Source: Formivibrio citricus
GTDB lineage: Bacteria; Pseudomonadota; Gammaproteobacteria; Burkholderiales; Chitinibacteraceae
Assembly (NCBI RefSeq): GCF_900115065.1
Contig: NZ_FOVE01000002.1
Coordinates: 1-64,000 of the forward strand
DNA length: 64,000 bases
Direction of reading: 5' to 3'
The translations under genes and the position numbers were made by a program. Of the stretch, positions 37,291 through 47,710 are shown piece by piece. A model generated the notes under the pieces. It was not told the DNA's origin and did not search any database. It saw only the letters and a list, made by a program, of their open reading frames with translations. How positions within the stretch are numbered: position 1 is the first letter of the stretch; the number at the start of each line of letters is the position of its first letter.

Positions 37291-39114
37291 GTGCTGCCCG
37301 TTTCCGTTCGCCTTGAGGCAAGGCTTTTTTCTGTTGTGTTCCTGCTGGCGGGGTTTGCGCTTTTATCCAGCGGCGCAGGTGCTGCCGGGTTGGGCAACAT
37401 CCGGGTCCGCTCGGCACTGGGCGAGCCTTTTTCCGCCGTGGTGAATGTGTCCGCTGCCGAAGGGGAGTCACTGGGAACGGATTGTTTCCGTCTGGCGGAC
37501 GCCGACAGTGCGGACGGCGTTCGCGTCTTGCGCCATGCCAGTCTGGATTTTCGGCGCAAGGGCTCCGGTGGTGAGCTGCATATCCGTGGCATTGGCGCGG
37601 AAACGGAGCCCCTTTTGCGGCTTGTGGTGCGGCTGCGCTGTGCTGGCGAGGCGGGTAGCGGAATTACGCGGGAATACAACGCCTTGCTCGATCCGCGTGA
37701 ATACAAAACTGTCTCCCCGTCCCCGGCTATTGCCACGCTCCCCGTTGCAACGATGCCCGCGCCGAGCATGCCGCCTGCTGCAGTCTCTCGTGCTCCGCGC
37801 GTGAGTGAGAGCGGGAGTGCAAAACGGGCCGCCCCGCCCGCTAGAAAAAGCGAAAAAATTGCCAGACCAAAGGATAAAGCCGCTTCCGGGGGCGTGTTGC
37901 AGGAAGACGGATTCCGGCTGCAACTCTCGACCGCAGCGCTTGATCCGGTGCGGCTGGCGGTCGAGCTTTCGGAAGAAGAAAAGCTCAGACTCCGCGAAAG
38001 ACTGTTGCTGATAGACGCCGATGATCAGGTTGCGCAGTTGATGCAGCTCAAGGACCGGATTATGCGCTTGGAGCGGCAGTTGGTGGCTGCTTCCCCGGTG
38101 GCCTCGCCCGTTGCCATGGCTTCGGTGCCTGCGTCGGCGGTCGTGTCCAAGCCGCATGCCGGCAAGCCGGAAGCGGCCAAGAGCGGGGAAGGCGAATTCC
38201 CCGGGCCTTGGCTCTGGGGTGTGCTCGCAGGGGGGGGGGCTGTCGTTGCCGTGTTTTTTGTCTGGCGTTGGCGCAAAGAAAGGGCCAAGACCCTGGCTGC
38301 AGAGCGCGTTTTCGAGCTTGATCTGGATGAAGCGGAAAAAGCGGGAGAGGCTCTTTCTTGCTCCGCACCCGCGCTCCCTCATGTCCTGGTCACGGAAGCG
38401 GTCGCCAGCGCTACCAACCAACCGGCCCAGCCTGCGTGGGGAGGGGGGGGCGAGGTGGATGTCTTTCAGCCCGATACCGTTCTTGAAGAAGTGCAGTTGC
38501 TGATGGATCACGGTTTGGCACGCCAGGCATTGGATCTGCTGGAAGACGAGATAAAGCGCCGCCCCCTGTTCGTGGCCTTGTGGGTCAAACTGTTCGAGGC
38601 TTGTCGTCAGGCAGGGGACAAGGCATTGTTTGCCGCGCGGGCGCAGGAATTCCGTACCCATTTCCTGTCCGATGCCCTGTGGCATCAGGTGCAGGCCATC
38701 GGCCGCGAACTTGATCCGGACAACGCCCTGTATCGGGAAGGGGGCGATTTTCCGACCGGAGCCCAAGCCGAAACGGCGCAACCGGCCGAGGCTGAGGTCG
38801 ATTTCTCGCTGGAGTTCGAATTGCCGGGGCTGGATGGCAAGACCGTGCATGAGCCATCTCCCCTCATGTTCGGAGGGGATGCGTCGCCTCTGCTGGAACT
38901 GCCGCCATTGGACAAACCGGCTTTCGCGAAAAAAACAGCCGAAGCCGATTACGTTTCCGACGACCCCGTTTTACAGGAAGTCGCTCGCATGATTCACGCC
39001 GGTCAGCGCGACGAGGCCTGTAACAGGCTGGAAGAGTTGCTGTACCGCGGAACTTTCGAGCAGCGCATGGTGGCTGCGGCTTGGCTTGACCGGTTGTTGC
39101 CCATCGACGAATAG
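37291..39114 (+). CDS. fimV: FimV-like peptidoglycan-binding pole protein
   Basis: A 607-residue envelope protein. It has a signal peptide (residues about 1-32), an N-terminal FimV domain (GLGNIRVRSALGEPFSAVVNV...), a Pro/Ala-rich linker, a short helical part and one transmembrane segment near residues 308-325 (LWGVLAGGGAVVAVFFVW). A cytoplasmic region follows, ending in the conserved FimV C-terminal helix pair DPVLQEVARMIHAGQ. FimV/HubP proteins organise cell poles and type IV pili or twitching. The start is GTG 37291. LysM is not obvious, and the protein is shorter than Pseudomonas FimV. Confidence 0.85.
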   Translation: MLPVSVRLEARLFSVVFLLAGFALLSSGAGAAGLGNIRVRSALGEPFSAVVNVSAAEGESLGTDCFRLADADSADGVRVLRHASLDFRRKGSGGELHIRGIGAETEPLLRLVVRLRCAGEAGSGITREYNALLDPREYKTVSPSPAIATLPVATMPAPSMPPAAVSRAPRVSESGSAKRAAPPARKSEKIARPKDKAASGGVLQEDGFRLQLSTAALDPVRLAVELSEEEKLRLRERLLLIDADDQVAQLMQLKDRIMRLERQLVAASPVASPVAMASVPASAVVSKPHAGKPEAAKSGEGEFPGPWLWGVLAGGGAVVAVFFVWRWRKERAKTLAAERVFELDLDEAEKAGEALSCSAPALPHVLVTEAVASATNQPAQPAWGGGGEVDVFQPDTVLEEVQLLMDHGLARQALDLLEDEIKRRPLFVALWVKLFEACRQAGDKALFAARAQEFRTHFLSDALWHQVQAIGRELDPDNALYREGGDFPTGAQAETAQPAEAEVDFSLEFELPGLDGKTVHEPSPLMFGGDASPLLELPPLDKPAFAKKTAEADYVSDDPVLQEVARMIHAGQRDEACNRLEELLYRGTFEQRMVAAAWLDRLLPIDE

Positions 39115-39147
39115 CGCCCGGACAGACTAGGTCTATCCCCCCGTTTC

Positions 39148-40887
<1,740 letters not shown>

Positions 40888-41007
40888 GGGCGGAAAAATC
40901 TTGCGGCAAAGGGGCGATTATACGGGAGTGCTGCAGATGAAACCCAGAAACGCACCTGACGGCTCAAACCCCGTTACAATAGCGCGGTTTCAAGAATTCT
41001 TCGCGCC

Positions 41008-41859
41008 ATGCTGCTTCTGGGCAAATTTTTCTCCCGCTTGCCAATTCCGCTGCTGCAACTGTTCGGCGCGCTGCTGGGCTGGCTGGTCTGGCTGGTTTCG
41101 GCGCGCCATCGCCGCATCATGGCCGCCAATCTCGCGCAGAGCGGGCTCACGGTTTCGCGCGCGGCGTGCATCGCGCATCAGGGTATCAGCGCGATGGAAA
41201 TGTTCGCGCACTGGCTGCGCCCGCTTCCCGGCCTGCTCGCCAGAGTGCATGAGCGGTGCGGCTGGGAGCATGTCGAAGCCGCTCTGGCTGAAAACCGGCC
41301 AGTCATCTTTATTTCGCCGCATCTGGGGGCACTGGAGATGACCGGTGTTTGCATTGCAGGTTGGGTGCCGCGCACACTCGCACCGCTCTATCGCCCACCC
41401 AAGCAGCCGTATCTGGAACCGCTGATGATCGCCTCGCGCAGCCGCAGCGGCGCCAAGCCGGCCGCTGCGAATACCAGCGGCGTGCGGGTGCTGTTGACGA
41501 CGCTCAAGCGCGGCGGAGTGACCTACCTGTTGCCGGATCAGGCGCCCGGGGGCGGCGAGGGCGTCTGGGCGCCGTTCTTCGGCCGCCCGGCCTATACCAT
41601 GACGCTGCTTTCGCGCCTGGCCGCTGCCACACAGGCCACGGTGCTGTGCTGCTTCACCGAGCGGCTGGGTATCGGCGGCGGTTACCGTTTTCATGTCATG
41701 CCGCTGGAGGGGGAATTCAGTGGCGATGCAATCCAGGATGCCCATCTGCTCAACGCCAATATGGAAAAACTGATTCGACTGGCGCCCAGCCAATACCTGT
41801 GGAGCTACAACCGCTACAAGCAGCCGCAAGGCGCACCGGCACCGGGAGAGAACGCATGA
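41008..41859 (+). CDS. lpxL: LpxL-like lipid A acyltransferase
   Basis: A 283-residue inner-membrane enzyme adding a secondary acyl chain to lipid A precursors. It has one N-terminal hydrophobic anchor and the catalytic motif HLGALE (HX4E form, as in E. coli LpxL), followed by YRPPKQPYLEPLM and the conserved LLPDQAPGGGEGVWAPFFGR. It starts at ATG 41008 and overlaps the second acyltransferase by 4 nt. Confidence 0.93.
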   Translation: MLLLGKFFSRLPIPLLQLFGALLGWLVWLVSARHRRIMAANLAQSGLTVSRAACIAHQGISAMEMFAHWLRPLPGLLARVHERCGWEHVEAALAENRPVIFISPHLGALEMTGVCIAGWVPRTLAPLYRPPKQPYLEPLMIASRSRSGAKPAAANTSGVRVLLTTLKRGGVTYLLPDQAPGGGEGVWAPFFGRPAYTMTLLSRLAAATQATVLCCFTERLGIGGGYRFHVMPLEGEFSGDAIQDAHLLNANMEKLIRLAPSQYLWSYNRYKQPQGAPAPGENA

Positions 41860-42722
41860 TTGCCCGCCTGCTGTCCGTTTTTTTCTGGCTGTTGCATTGG
41901 CTGCCGTTCCCGCTATTGCGCCTCAAGGGGGCGGTGCTGGGAACGTTGCTTTATCCGCTGATGGCGCGTCGGCGCCGCATCGGTTTGCGCAATCTGGAAC
42001 TGTGTTTCCCCGATTGGAGCGATGCCGAACGCCGCAGTGTGTTGCGCCGGCATTTCCGTGAACTGGCCTCCGGTTTTCTTTGCTACAGCATTCTGCTGTA
42101 TGGCTCGGAACGCAGAATCGATCGTCTGGTTCGGCGGGAAGGGGTGGAGCACTTTGAAAATGCTGCGGCCAAGGGGCCGGTCATCATACTGCTGCCGCAT
42201 TTTCTCGGACTCGATTTTATCGCCATCCGGCACTCGATGAGTTACAGCGGCGCGAGCATGTATTCAGCCCAGCGCGTGGGCGCCTTTGATCAATTGCTGT
42301 TGCGTGCGCGTACCCGCTTCAAGAATCCCGTCCTGATCAAACGCAGCGAAGGGATTCGTCCCTGCGTCAAGGCGCTGAGGGATGGCTACGGCTTTGTCTA
42401 TCTGCCCGATCAGGATCTGGGGCCGCGCGAATCCATCTTTGTGCCGTTTTTTGGGCAGTCTGCTGCCACCATCCCGGCCTTGACCCGTTTGACTCTGCTG
42501 GCGAAAGCCCGCGTGGTGCCCATGGTCAGCGAAATGACTTGGACCGGCTTCGTGCAGCGCTACTATCCGGAATGGGACAACTTCCCGACCGGCGACATTT
42601 ATACCGACACCGCGCGCATGAATACCTTCATCGAAGACCGCGTCCGGGAAATGCCCTCGCAGTACTACTGGTTGCATCGCCGCTTCAAGACCCGCCCGGA
42701 GGGCGAGCCTTCCCTTTACTGA
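41856..42722 (+). CDS. Second LpxL/LpxM-like lipid A acyltransferase
   Basis: A 288-residue paralogue of the preceding protein. It has an N-terminal hydrophobic segment, catalytic HFLGLD (HX4D form), YLPDQDLGPRESIFVPFFG and MPSQYYWLHRRFKTRPEG. Two such enzymes in tandem would add the two secondary acyl chains of hexa-acyl lipid A. It begins in the stop of the first (ATGA) and ends 13 nt before the convergent LysR gene. Confidence 0.93.
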   Translation: MIARLLSVFFWLLHWLPFPLLRLKGAVLGTLLYPLMARRRRIGLRNLELCFPDWSDAERRSVLRRHFRELASGFLCYSILLYGSERRIDRLVRREGVEHFENAAAKGPVIILLPHFLGLDFIAIRHSMSYSGASMYSAQRVGAFDQLLLRARTRFKNPVLIKRSEGIRPCVKALRDGYGFVYLPDQDLGPRESIFVPFFGQSAATIPALTRLTLLAKARVVPMVSEMTWTGFVQRYYPEWDNFPTGDIYTDTARMNTFIEDRVREMPSQYYWLHRRFKTRPEGEPSLY

Positions 42723-42735
42723 TTCAGCTGTCGAT

Positions 42736-43704
42736 TTAGCCTCCGGTGTCCTCAAGTACGCCCTTATCGGGCGCCGGCCGCAACGTGATACCGGGCCACT
42801 GCCCCTGTTCATGCAATTCCGTGACAAGCTCGACAATGGCTTTGCGCACGGCGAGCGCGGCGGCGCTGACCGGCAGCGCATGCGACCAGCAGACGCTGAC
42901 CGGTCGGGTCATGACTGGCTCGACGATCCGGCGCACAGCGGGGCGTGAATCAGGAGCGGTTCTGGCCAATGCCGAGACCGGCAGGATCGTACAGGCCAGC
43001 CCCGAGCGGGCGATGGCGACGAGCGTGGGCAGCGAATCGATGTCCGCGATCATGTTCAGTTCGACGTTCTCGCGCTGGAACGTGCGCTCGATGATGAGCC
43101 GCAAGCCGTGGCTGGCGCCCGGTGCGACCATCGGCACGTCGGCCAGCGTGCGCAGCGGGCAGTCTGTTGCGGTGTCGTCCAGCGACAATCCCGCATTTCC
43201 GAACAGGTACAGTTCCTCGTCGAATACCGGAATCACCGACATGCCGCGTGTTTCCGTATCGCGGAACAGCAGCGCGAGATCGAGCCGGCCGTTCGGCAGC
43301 ATTTCGCTGATCGAGCCGCTCATGCCCTCGAAAAGCTGCAGGCGGATGCCGGGATAGCGCAGGCGGATGCGCTCGAACAGCGGCAATGCCAGGATGGTGG
43401 TGACGGTGGTCGGCAGCCCGATTGCCACGGTGCCGACCTCTGCTCCCCGGTCTTCCCGCACATCCTCCCGGATCTGTTCTACCTGCCGCAAAACCAGCCG
43501 GGCCTGCTTGTAGAGCGCGCTGCCCGCAGTCGTTGGCGTGACACCCTGCGCGCTGCGCAATAGCAGTTTGGTGTCGAGTTCCGCTTCGAGTCCGGCGATC
43601 TGCTGACTGAGCGAGGGCTGCGCGATATAGAGCTTTTGCGCCGCCTTCGTCAGGCTGCCCGCGTCGACGATGGCGACAAAGTATTTGAGTTGCTTGAAGT
43701 CCAT
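42736..43704 (-). CDS. LysR-family regulator divergent from the citrate lyase operon
   Basis: A 322-residue regulator: helix-turn-helix MDFKQLKYFVAIVDAGSLTKAAQKL and QPSLSQQIAGLEAEL, then the effector-binding domain. The frame extends upstream of ATG 43704, but the family starts MDFKQLKYF. It lies divergent from citD with a dyad GGTATAGG-N5-CCTATACC between them, so it probably controls citDEFC, although this is inferred from position. Close relatives respond to small aromatic or dicarboxylic acids; the ligand here is unknown. Confidence 0.93.
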   Translation of the reverse strand: MDFKQLKYFVAIVDAGSLTKAAQKLYIAQPSLSQQIAGLEAELDTKLLLRSAQGVTPTTAGSALYKQARLVLRQVEQIREDVREDRGAEVGTVAIGLPTTVTTILALPLFERIRLRYPGIRLQLFEGMSGSISEMLPNGRLDLALLFRDTETRGMSVIPVFDEELYLFGNAGLSLDDTATDCPLRTLADVPMVAPGASHGLRLIIERTFQRENVELNMIADIDSLPTLVAIARSGLACTILPVSALARTAPDSRPAVRRIVEPVMTRPVSVCWSHALPVSAAALAVRKAIVELVTELHEQGQWPGITLRPAPDKGVLEDTGG

Positions 43705-43766
43705 GCCCGGCGCTCCGTGTCGATGCCTGTGTCGGTGGCATCGATCATATCTTCCCCTTTGTCTCC

Positions 43767-43787
43767 GGTATAGGCGTGGCCTATACC
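43767..43787. promoter_or_regulatory. Probable LysR operator
   Basis: GGTATAGG, 5 nt, CCTATACC: a perfect 8-bp dyad containing ATAG/CTAT half-sites typical of LysR binding, in the intergenic region between the LysR gene and citD. Confidence 0.7.
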
Positions 43788-43870
43788 CTGTCTCGCTATT
43801 TCGTATTTCCTCCGGAATCGCCGCGCTCAATACACTGGTTGCGAAGAACTTCTCCAACGGAGGATGCACA

Positions 43871-44137
43871 GTGAAAACAGCCCAAGCAGGAACGCTGGAA
43901 TCCAGCGACATCATGATCACCCTCTCGCCGCAGGAACCGGGCGACGGGGTAAAGATCGACATCGACAGCAACGTCTTGCACCAGTACGGCGAGGCGATTC
44001 AGGCGGTAATTGCCTCGACGCTGGCCGAAGCAGGCGTCAAGGACGTTTGGGTCAAGGCTGTGGATCGGGGGGCGCTCGACTATACGATCAAGGCGCGCCT
44101 GCTCACGGCGCTCGACCGGGCACGGAGGGCAGCATGA
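43871..44137 (+). CDS. citD: Citrate lyase acyl carrier protein (gamma subunit)
   Basis: An 88-residue carrier protein of citrate lyase. A Ser in GTLESSDIMITL (residues about 8-19) is where the phosphoribosyl-dephospho-CoA arm is attached. The start is GTG 43871 with GGAGGA upstream. It overlaps citE by 4 nt. Confidence 0.95.
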   Translation: MKTAQAGTLESSDIMITLSPQEPGDGVKIDIDSNVLHQYGEAIQAVIASTLAEAGVKDVWVKAVDRGALDYTIKARLLTALDRARRAA

Positions 44138-45012
44138 TGGCGATTCGCAGAAGCATGTTGTTCATACCCGGCAACCATCCCGGCATGCTGCAGAACGGCG
44201 GCGTATTCGGCGCCGACAGCGTGATCCTTGATCTCGAAGATGCCGTTGCACCGACCGAAAAGGATGCCGCACGGCGGCTCGTCGGCATGGCGCTGAAGAA
44301 TGCCGATTACGGCGACAGCGAAAAAGTGGTGCGCATCAATCCGCTCGATTGCGATGGCGCGGTAGATATTGCTGCGATTGTGCCGTGCGCACCCGATGCC
44401 ATCCTGCTGCCCAAGGTACAGAATGCCGCCGAACTGCGCGAAGCGGCCGCGTTGATTGCCTCCGCCGAAGTTGCGGGGCAAAAACCGGTCAAGATCATCG
44501 CGCTGATCGAAACACCGCGCGGGCTCGCGAATGCGCTGGAAATCGCCGAGGCCGATCCCCGCGTGGTCGCGCTGGCTTTCGGCGCCGAAGACTACACCGC
44601 CGGGCTGGGCGCGGTGCGCAGCAAGGAGGGTGGCGAAATCCTCACCGCGCGTGCACTCCTGATCAATGCCGCGGCGGCGGCCGGAATCGATGCCATCGAT
44701 ACCCCGTTTACCGATGCCAACGACGATGCCGGGCTCGCGGAAGATGCCGGCTTGGCGCGGCGCATCGGCTTCAAGGGCAAGCTTGCGATCAACCCGCGGC
44801 AGGTGGACGTGATCCACGAAGCCTTCAATCCATCGGAGAAAGAAATCGACTGGGCCGAGCGGGTGGTCTTTGCCATCGAACAGGCCCAAGCGCAAGGCTC
44901 CGGCGTGATCGCCGTGGATGGAAAGATGGTCGATGCGCCGATCGTGAACCGGGCCAAACGCACATTGGAAATGGCACGGATGCTGGGATTGAAGAAGGAG
45001 GACGGGCAATGA
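44134..45012 (+). CDS. citE: Citrate lyase beta subunit
   Basis: A 292-residue subunit that splits citryl-thioester on the carrier into acetyl-thioester and oxaloacetate. RRSMLFIPGNHPGML, VILDLEDAVAP and the metal-binding Glu region IALIETPRG are conserved. Coupled to citD and citF by 4-nt overlaps. Confidence 0.96.
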   Translation: MMAIRRSMLFIPGNHPGMLQNGGVFGADSVILDLEDAVAPTEKDAARRLVGMALKNADYGDSEKVVRINPLDCDGAVDIAAIVPCAPDAILLPKVQNAAELREAAALIASAEVAGQKPVKIIALIETPRGLANALEIAEADPRVVALAFGAEDYTAGLGAVRSKEGGEILTARALLINAAAAAGIDAIDTPFTDANDDAGLAEDAGLARRIGFKGKLAINPRQVDVIHEAFNPSEKEIDWAERVVFAIEQAQAQGSGVIAVDGKMVDAPIVNRAKRTLEMARMLGLKKEDGQ

Positions 45013-46550
45013 TGATCAATGCGATTGGGCGCGAAATCCCCGAGGTTGTCGAAGGCTACGGCCCGGTTAAATCGTTTGCCGGCGCGTTTGCCACGCCGCC
45101 GGGCATGCAACGCCAGGCGCCGGCAGTCAAAGCCGCTCGCCCCGGAGACAGCAAGCTGCTCGATGGGCTGGAAGAGGTCTTCAGACGCATCCCGGTCAGG
45201 GACGGCATGACGCTGTCTTTCCACCACCATTTCCGCAACGGCGACGGCGTGGTGAACCAGGTGCTGGCCACAGCCGCCAGACTCGGCATCAAGAATCTCA
45301 AGGTGGCGCTGAGCTCGGTGTTTCCGGTTCACGCCCCGCTCGTCGAACACTTCAAGACCGGCGTGGTGACGGCGCTCGATACCAATTACATGTCCGGCCC
45401 CGTGGCGGAAGCCGTTTCCCGTGGCGTGCTGGCCCAGCCTGTTGTCCTGCGCACGCACGGCGGGCGGGCGCGTGCCATCGAATGCGGCCAGCTCAAGATC
45501 GATGTGGCCTTCATCGCCGCGCCAGCGGCCGACCCCTGCGGCAACATCAACGGCGTCACTGGGCCGACCGCGTGCGGTTCGCTCGGTTACGCTTTTCCCG
45601 ATGCCGAATATGCCGACCATGTCGTGGCGGTGACGGATCATCTGGAAGCCTATCCGCTGTCGCCGGTTTCGATTCCCCAGACCCGGGTCGATTACGTGGT
45701 GAAGATCGAACGGATCGGCGATCCGAAAGGCATCGTTTCCGGAACTACGCGCATTACCAAGGATCCGGTGCAACTGAAGATCGCCGATACGGCAGCCAAA
45801 GTGATCGAGGCCGCGGGCCTGATTCGCGACGGATTTTCTTTCCAGACCGGCGCGGGCGGTGCCTCGCTCGCGGTGGCGCATTTTGTCCGGCAGATGATGA
45901 AAAAGGCCCGGATCACCGGCAGTTTTGCCTTGGGTGGCATCACCGGACATCTGGTGGAAATGCTCGAAGAAGGGCTTTTCAAGAAGATCATCGACGTGCA
46001 GGGTTTCGATCTGGAAGCCGTGCGCTCGATTGCCAGCAACCCGAACCATCTGGAAGTCAGTGCCGGCTTCTATGCGAGCCCGTTCAATGCCGGTTGCGCT
46101 GTCAACCAGCTCGACTGCGTGATTCTTGGCGCGACCGAAATCGATACCGACTTCAACGTCAACGTGGTGACGGGTTCGGATGGCGTGATCATGGGCGGAT
46201 CGGGCGGGCACAGCGATGCGGCAGCCGGCGCCGGTCTGACCATCGTCGTCGCCAACCTGCTGCGCGGGCGCTTGCCTATCATCATGGACAAGGTATTGAC
46301 CGCAACCACGCCGGGCGAAACCATCGACGTGCTGGTGACCGAGTGGGGCGTGGCGGTCAATCCGCGCCGTGCCGAATTGCGCGAGCAGTTGCTTGCTGCT
46401 GGCTTGCCGGTCAAGGAAATCGGTGAATTGAAGGCCATTGCCGAGAAGATGGCTGGCAAGCCCAAGGAAGTGCCGTTGGGTAGCCGGATTGTGGCCGTGG
46501 TGGAGTACCGGGATGGAACGGTGCTCGATGTGGTTCGTCAGGCAAAATAA
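45009..46550 (+). CDS. citF: Citrate lyase alpha subunit (citrate CoA-transferase)
   Basis: A 513-residue subunit exchanging acetyl for citryl on the acyl carrier. LSFHHHFRNGDGVVNQVL, DPCGNINGVTGPTACGSLGYAFPDA and TGSDGVIMGGSGGHSDAAAGA match the family along its length. It overlaps citE and is followed after 3 nt by the first citC. Confidence 0.96.
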   Translation: MMINAIGREIPEVVEGYGPVKSFAGAFATPPGMQRQAPAVKAARPGDSKLLDGLEEVFRRIPVRDGMTLSFHHHFRNGDGVVNQVLATAARLGIKNLKVALSSVFPVHAPLVEHFKTGVVTALDTNYMSGPVAEAVSRGVLAQPVVLRTHGGRARAIECGQLKIDVAFIAAPAADPCGNINGVTGPTACGSLGYAFPDAEYADHVVAVTDHLEAYPLSPVSIPQTRVDYVVKIERIGDPKGIVSGTTRITKDPVQLKIADTAAKVIEAAGLIRDGFSFQTGAGGASLAVAHFVRQMMKKARITGSFALGGITGHLVEMLEEGLFKKIIDVQGFDLEAVRSIASNPNHLEVSAGFYASPFNAGCAVNQLDCVILGATEIDTDFNVNVVTGSDGVIMGGSGGHSDAAAGAGLTIVVANLLRGRLPIIMDKVLTATTPGETIDVLVTEWGVAVNPRRAELREQLLAAGLPVKEIGELKAIAEKMAGKPKEVPLGSRIVAVVEYRDGTVLDVVRQAK

Positions 46551-46553
46551 GCA

Positions 46554-47603
46554 ATGAGCTGGCAAAACTGCGTTGAGCGCCCGGTTCCTCCGGGCAACAA
46601 GGTCGAAGCGGAAAAAATCAGGAAATTCCTTGCCCGCTTCGGCCTGTCTTTCGACGCCGCGGTCGATTACACCGTCGGGTTTTACCGGAATGATGAACTG
46701 GTCGCGGTCGGTTCGCGAGCCGGCGAAGTGCTGCGCAACATTGCCGTCGAGCCCGCCTTGCAGGGCGAGGGTTTGACTGCGGCCGTGCTCAGCCATCTGA
46801 TCCAGGAGGCTGCTCGGCGCGGCATCTACCACTATTTCATTTACACCAAGCCCGATACCGCGCCTCTCTTCTGCGCCTTGGGGTTCAAGGAAATCGCGCG
46901 TGCCGAGCCGTATGCGGTGCTGCTCGAATCCGGGCTGGGATCGATTGCCGATCATTGCAAAATGCTTGCCGCGAAGGTCGCCGACCTGCCGCCCGGTCCG
47001 CGCGCCGCGCTGGTGGTCAACTGCAATCCGTTCACACTGGGGCACCGTGCCGTGATCGAACGGGCCGCACGGGAAAACGCCTCGGTCGTGGTGCTGGTGG
47101 TGGAAGAAGACCGCTCGCTGTTTCCGTTTGCCGACCGTTTACGGCTGGTGAAGGAAGGCGTGGCCGATCTCGCCAACGTACGGGTGCTGCCGGGCGGCCA
47201 GTACGTGATTTCCGCCGCCACGTTTCCGGCCTATTTCACGCGCGGCGAGGAAATCACCAAAGCCCAGACCCGGCTCGATGCCGAAGTGTTCGGCAAGCAC
47301 ATCGCTCCGGCCTTGGGTGCGACGCGCCGCTATGTCGGCAGCGAGCCCTACTGCGCCGTGACGGCTTCGTACAACGAGGCCATGAAAACGGTCTTGCCCG
47401 AATATGGTGTGGAAGTCGTTGTCATGCCGAGGGTCGAAGTGGATTCGGCGTCGGTCAGTGCTTCCAGAGTTCGGGAGCTGATCCGCCTGGATGACTGGGA
47501 TGCCATCGCCCGGCTGGTTCCGGAAACCACCTGTCGCTATCTGCGGTCTCCCGAAAACAGCGCGCTGATCGAGCGCATCAAAGCCAGCCAGTCCCGGCAT
47601 TGA
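46554..47603 (+). CDS. citC: Citrate lyase ligase, copy 1
   Basis: A 349-residue enzyme that acetylates the thiol of the CitD prosthetic group with ATP, activating the lyase. The N-terminal half is a GNAT-like domain (LRNIAVEPALQGEGLTAAVLSHL); the C-terminal half is a nucleotidyltransferase with CNPFTLGHRAVIE and SASRVRELI. It follows citF by 3 nt. A second, closely similar copy lies 107 nt downstream. Confidence 0.95.
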   Translation: MSWQNCVERPVPPGNKVEAEKIRKFLARFGLSFDAAVDYTVGFYRNDELVAVGSRAGEVLRNIAVEPALQGEGLTAAVLSHLIQEAARRGIYHYFIYTKPDTAPLFCALGFKEIARAEPYAVLLESGLGSIADHCKMLAAKVADLPPGPRAALVVNCNPFTLGHRAVIERAARENASVVVLVVEEDRSLFPFADRLRLVKEGVADLANVRVLPGGQYVISAATFPAYFTRGEEITKAQTRLDAEVFGKHIAPALGATRRYVGSEPYCAVTASYNEAMKTVLPEYGVEVVVMPRVEVDSASVSASRVRELIRLDDWDAIARLVPETTCRYLRSPENSALIERIKASQSRH

Positions 47604-47647
47604 CGCCGGATTTCTTGACTTTGCCACCTATACTGTAAGAAAGAATT

Positions 47648-47686
47648 GACGAGCCTCTGCGTTTGCCGGTGCGAGCGTGGCTCGTC
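47648..47686 (+). repeat. Hairpin upstream of the second citC
   Basis: GACGAGCC and GGCTCGTC, 23 nt apart, lie between the two citC copies. There is no T-tract; it could be a leader fold or mark the duplication junction. Confidence 0.4.
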
Positions 47687-47710
47687 CAATTAACAGAAGA
47701 GGGGATTGTC

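Noticed and set aside
47612..47640. Possible promoter (TTGACT, TATACT) between the citC copies
   Set aside because: The two boxes are only 8 nt apart and no properly spaced partner is seen.
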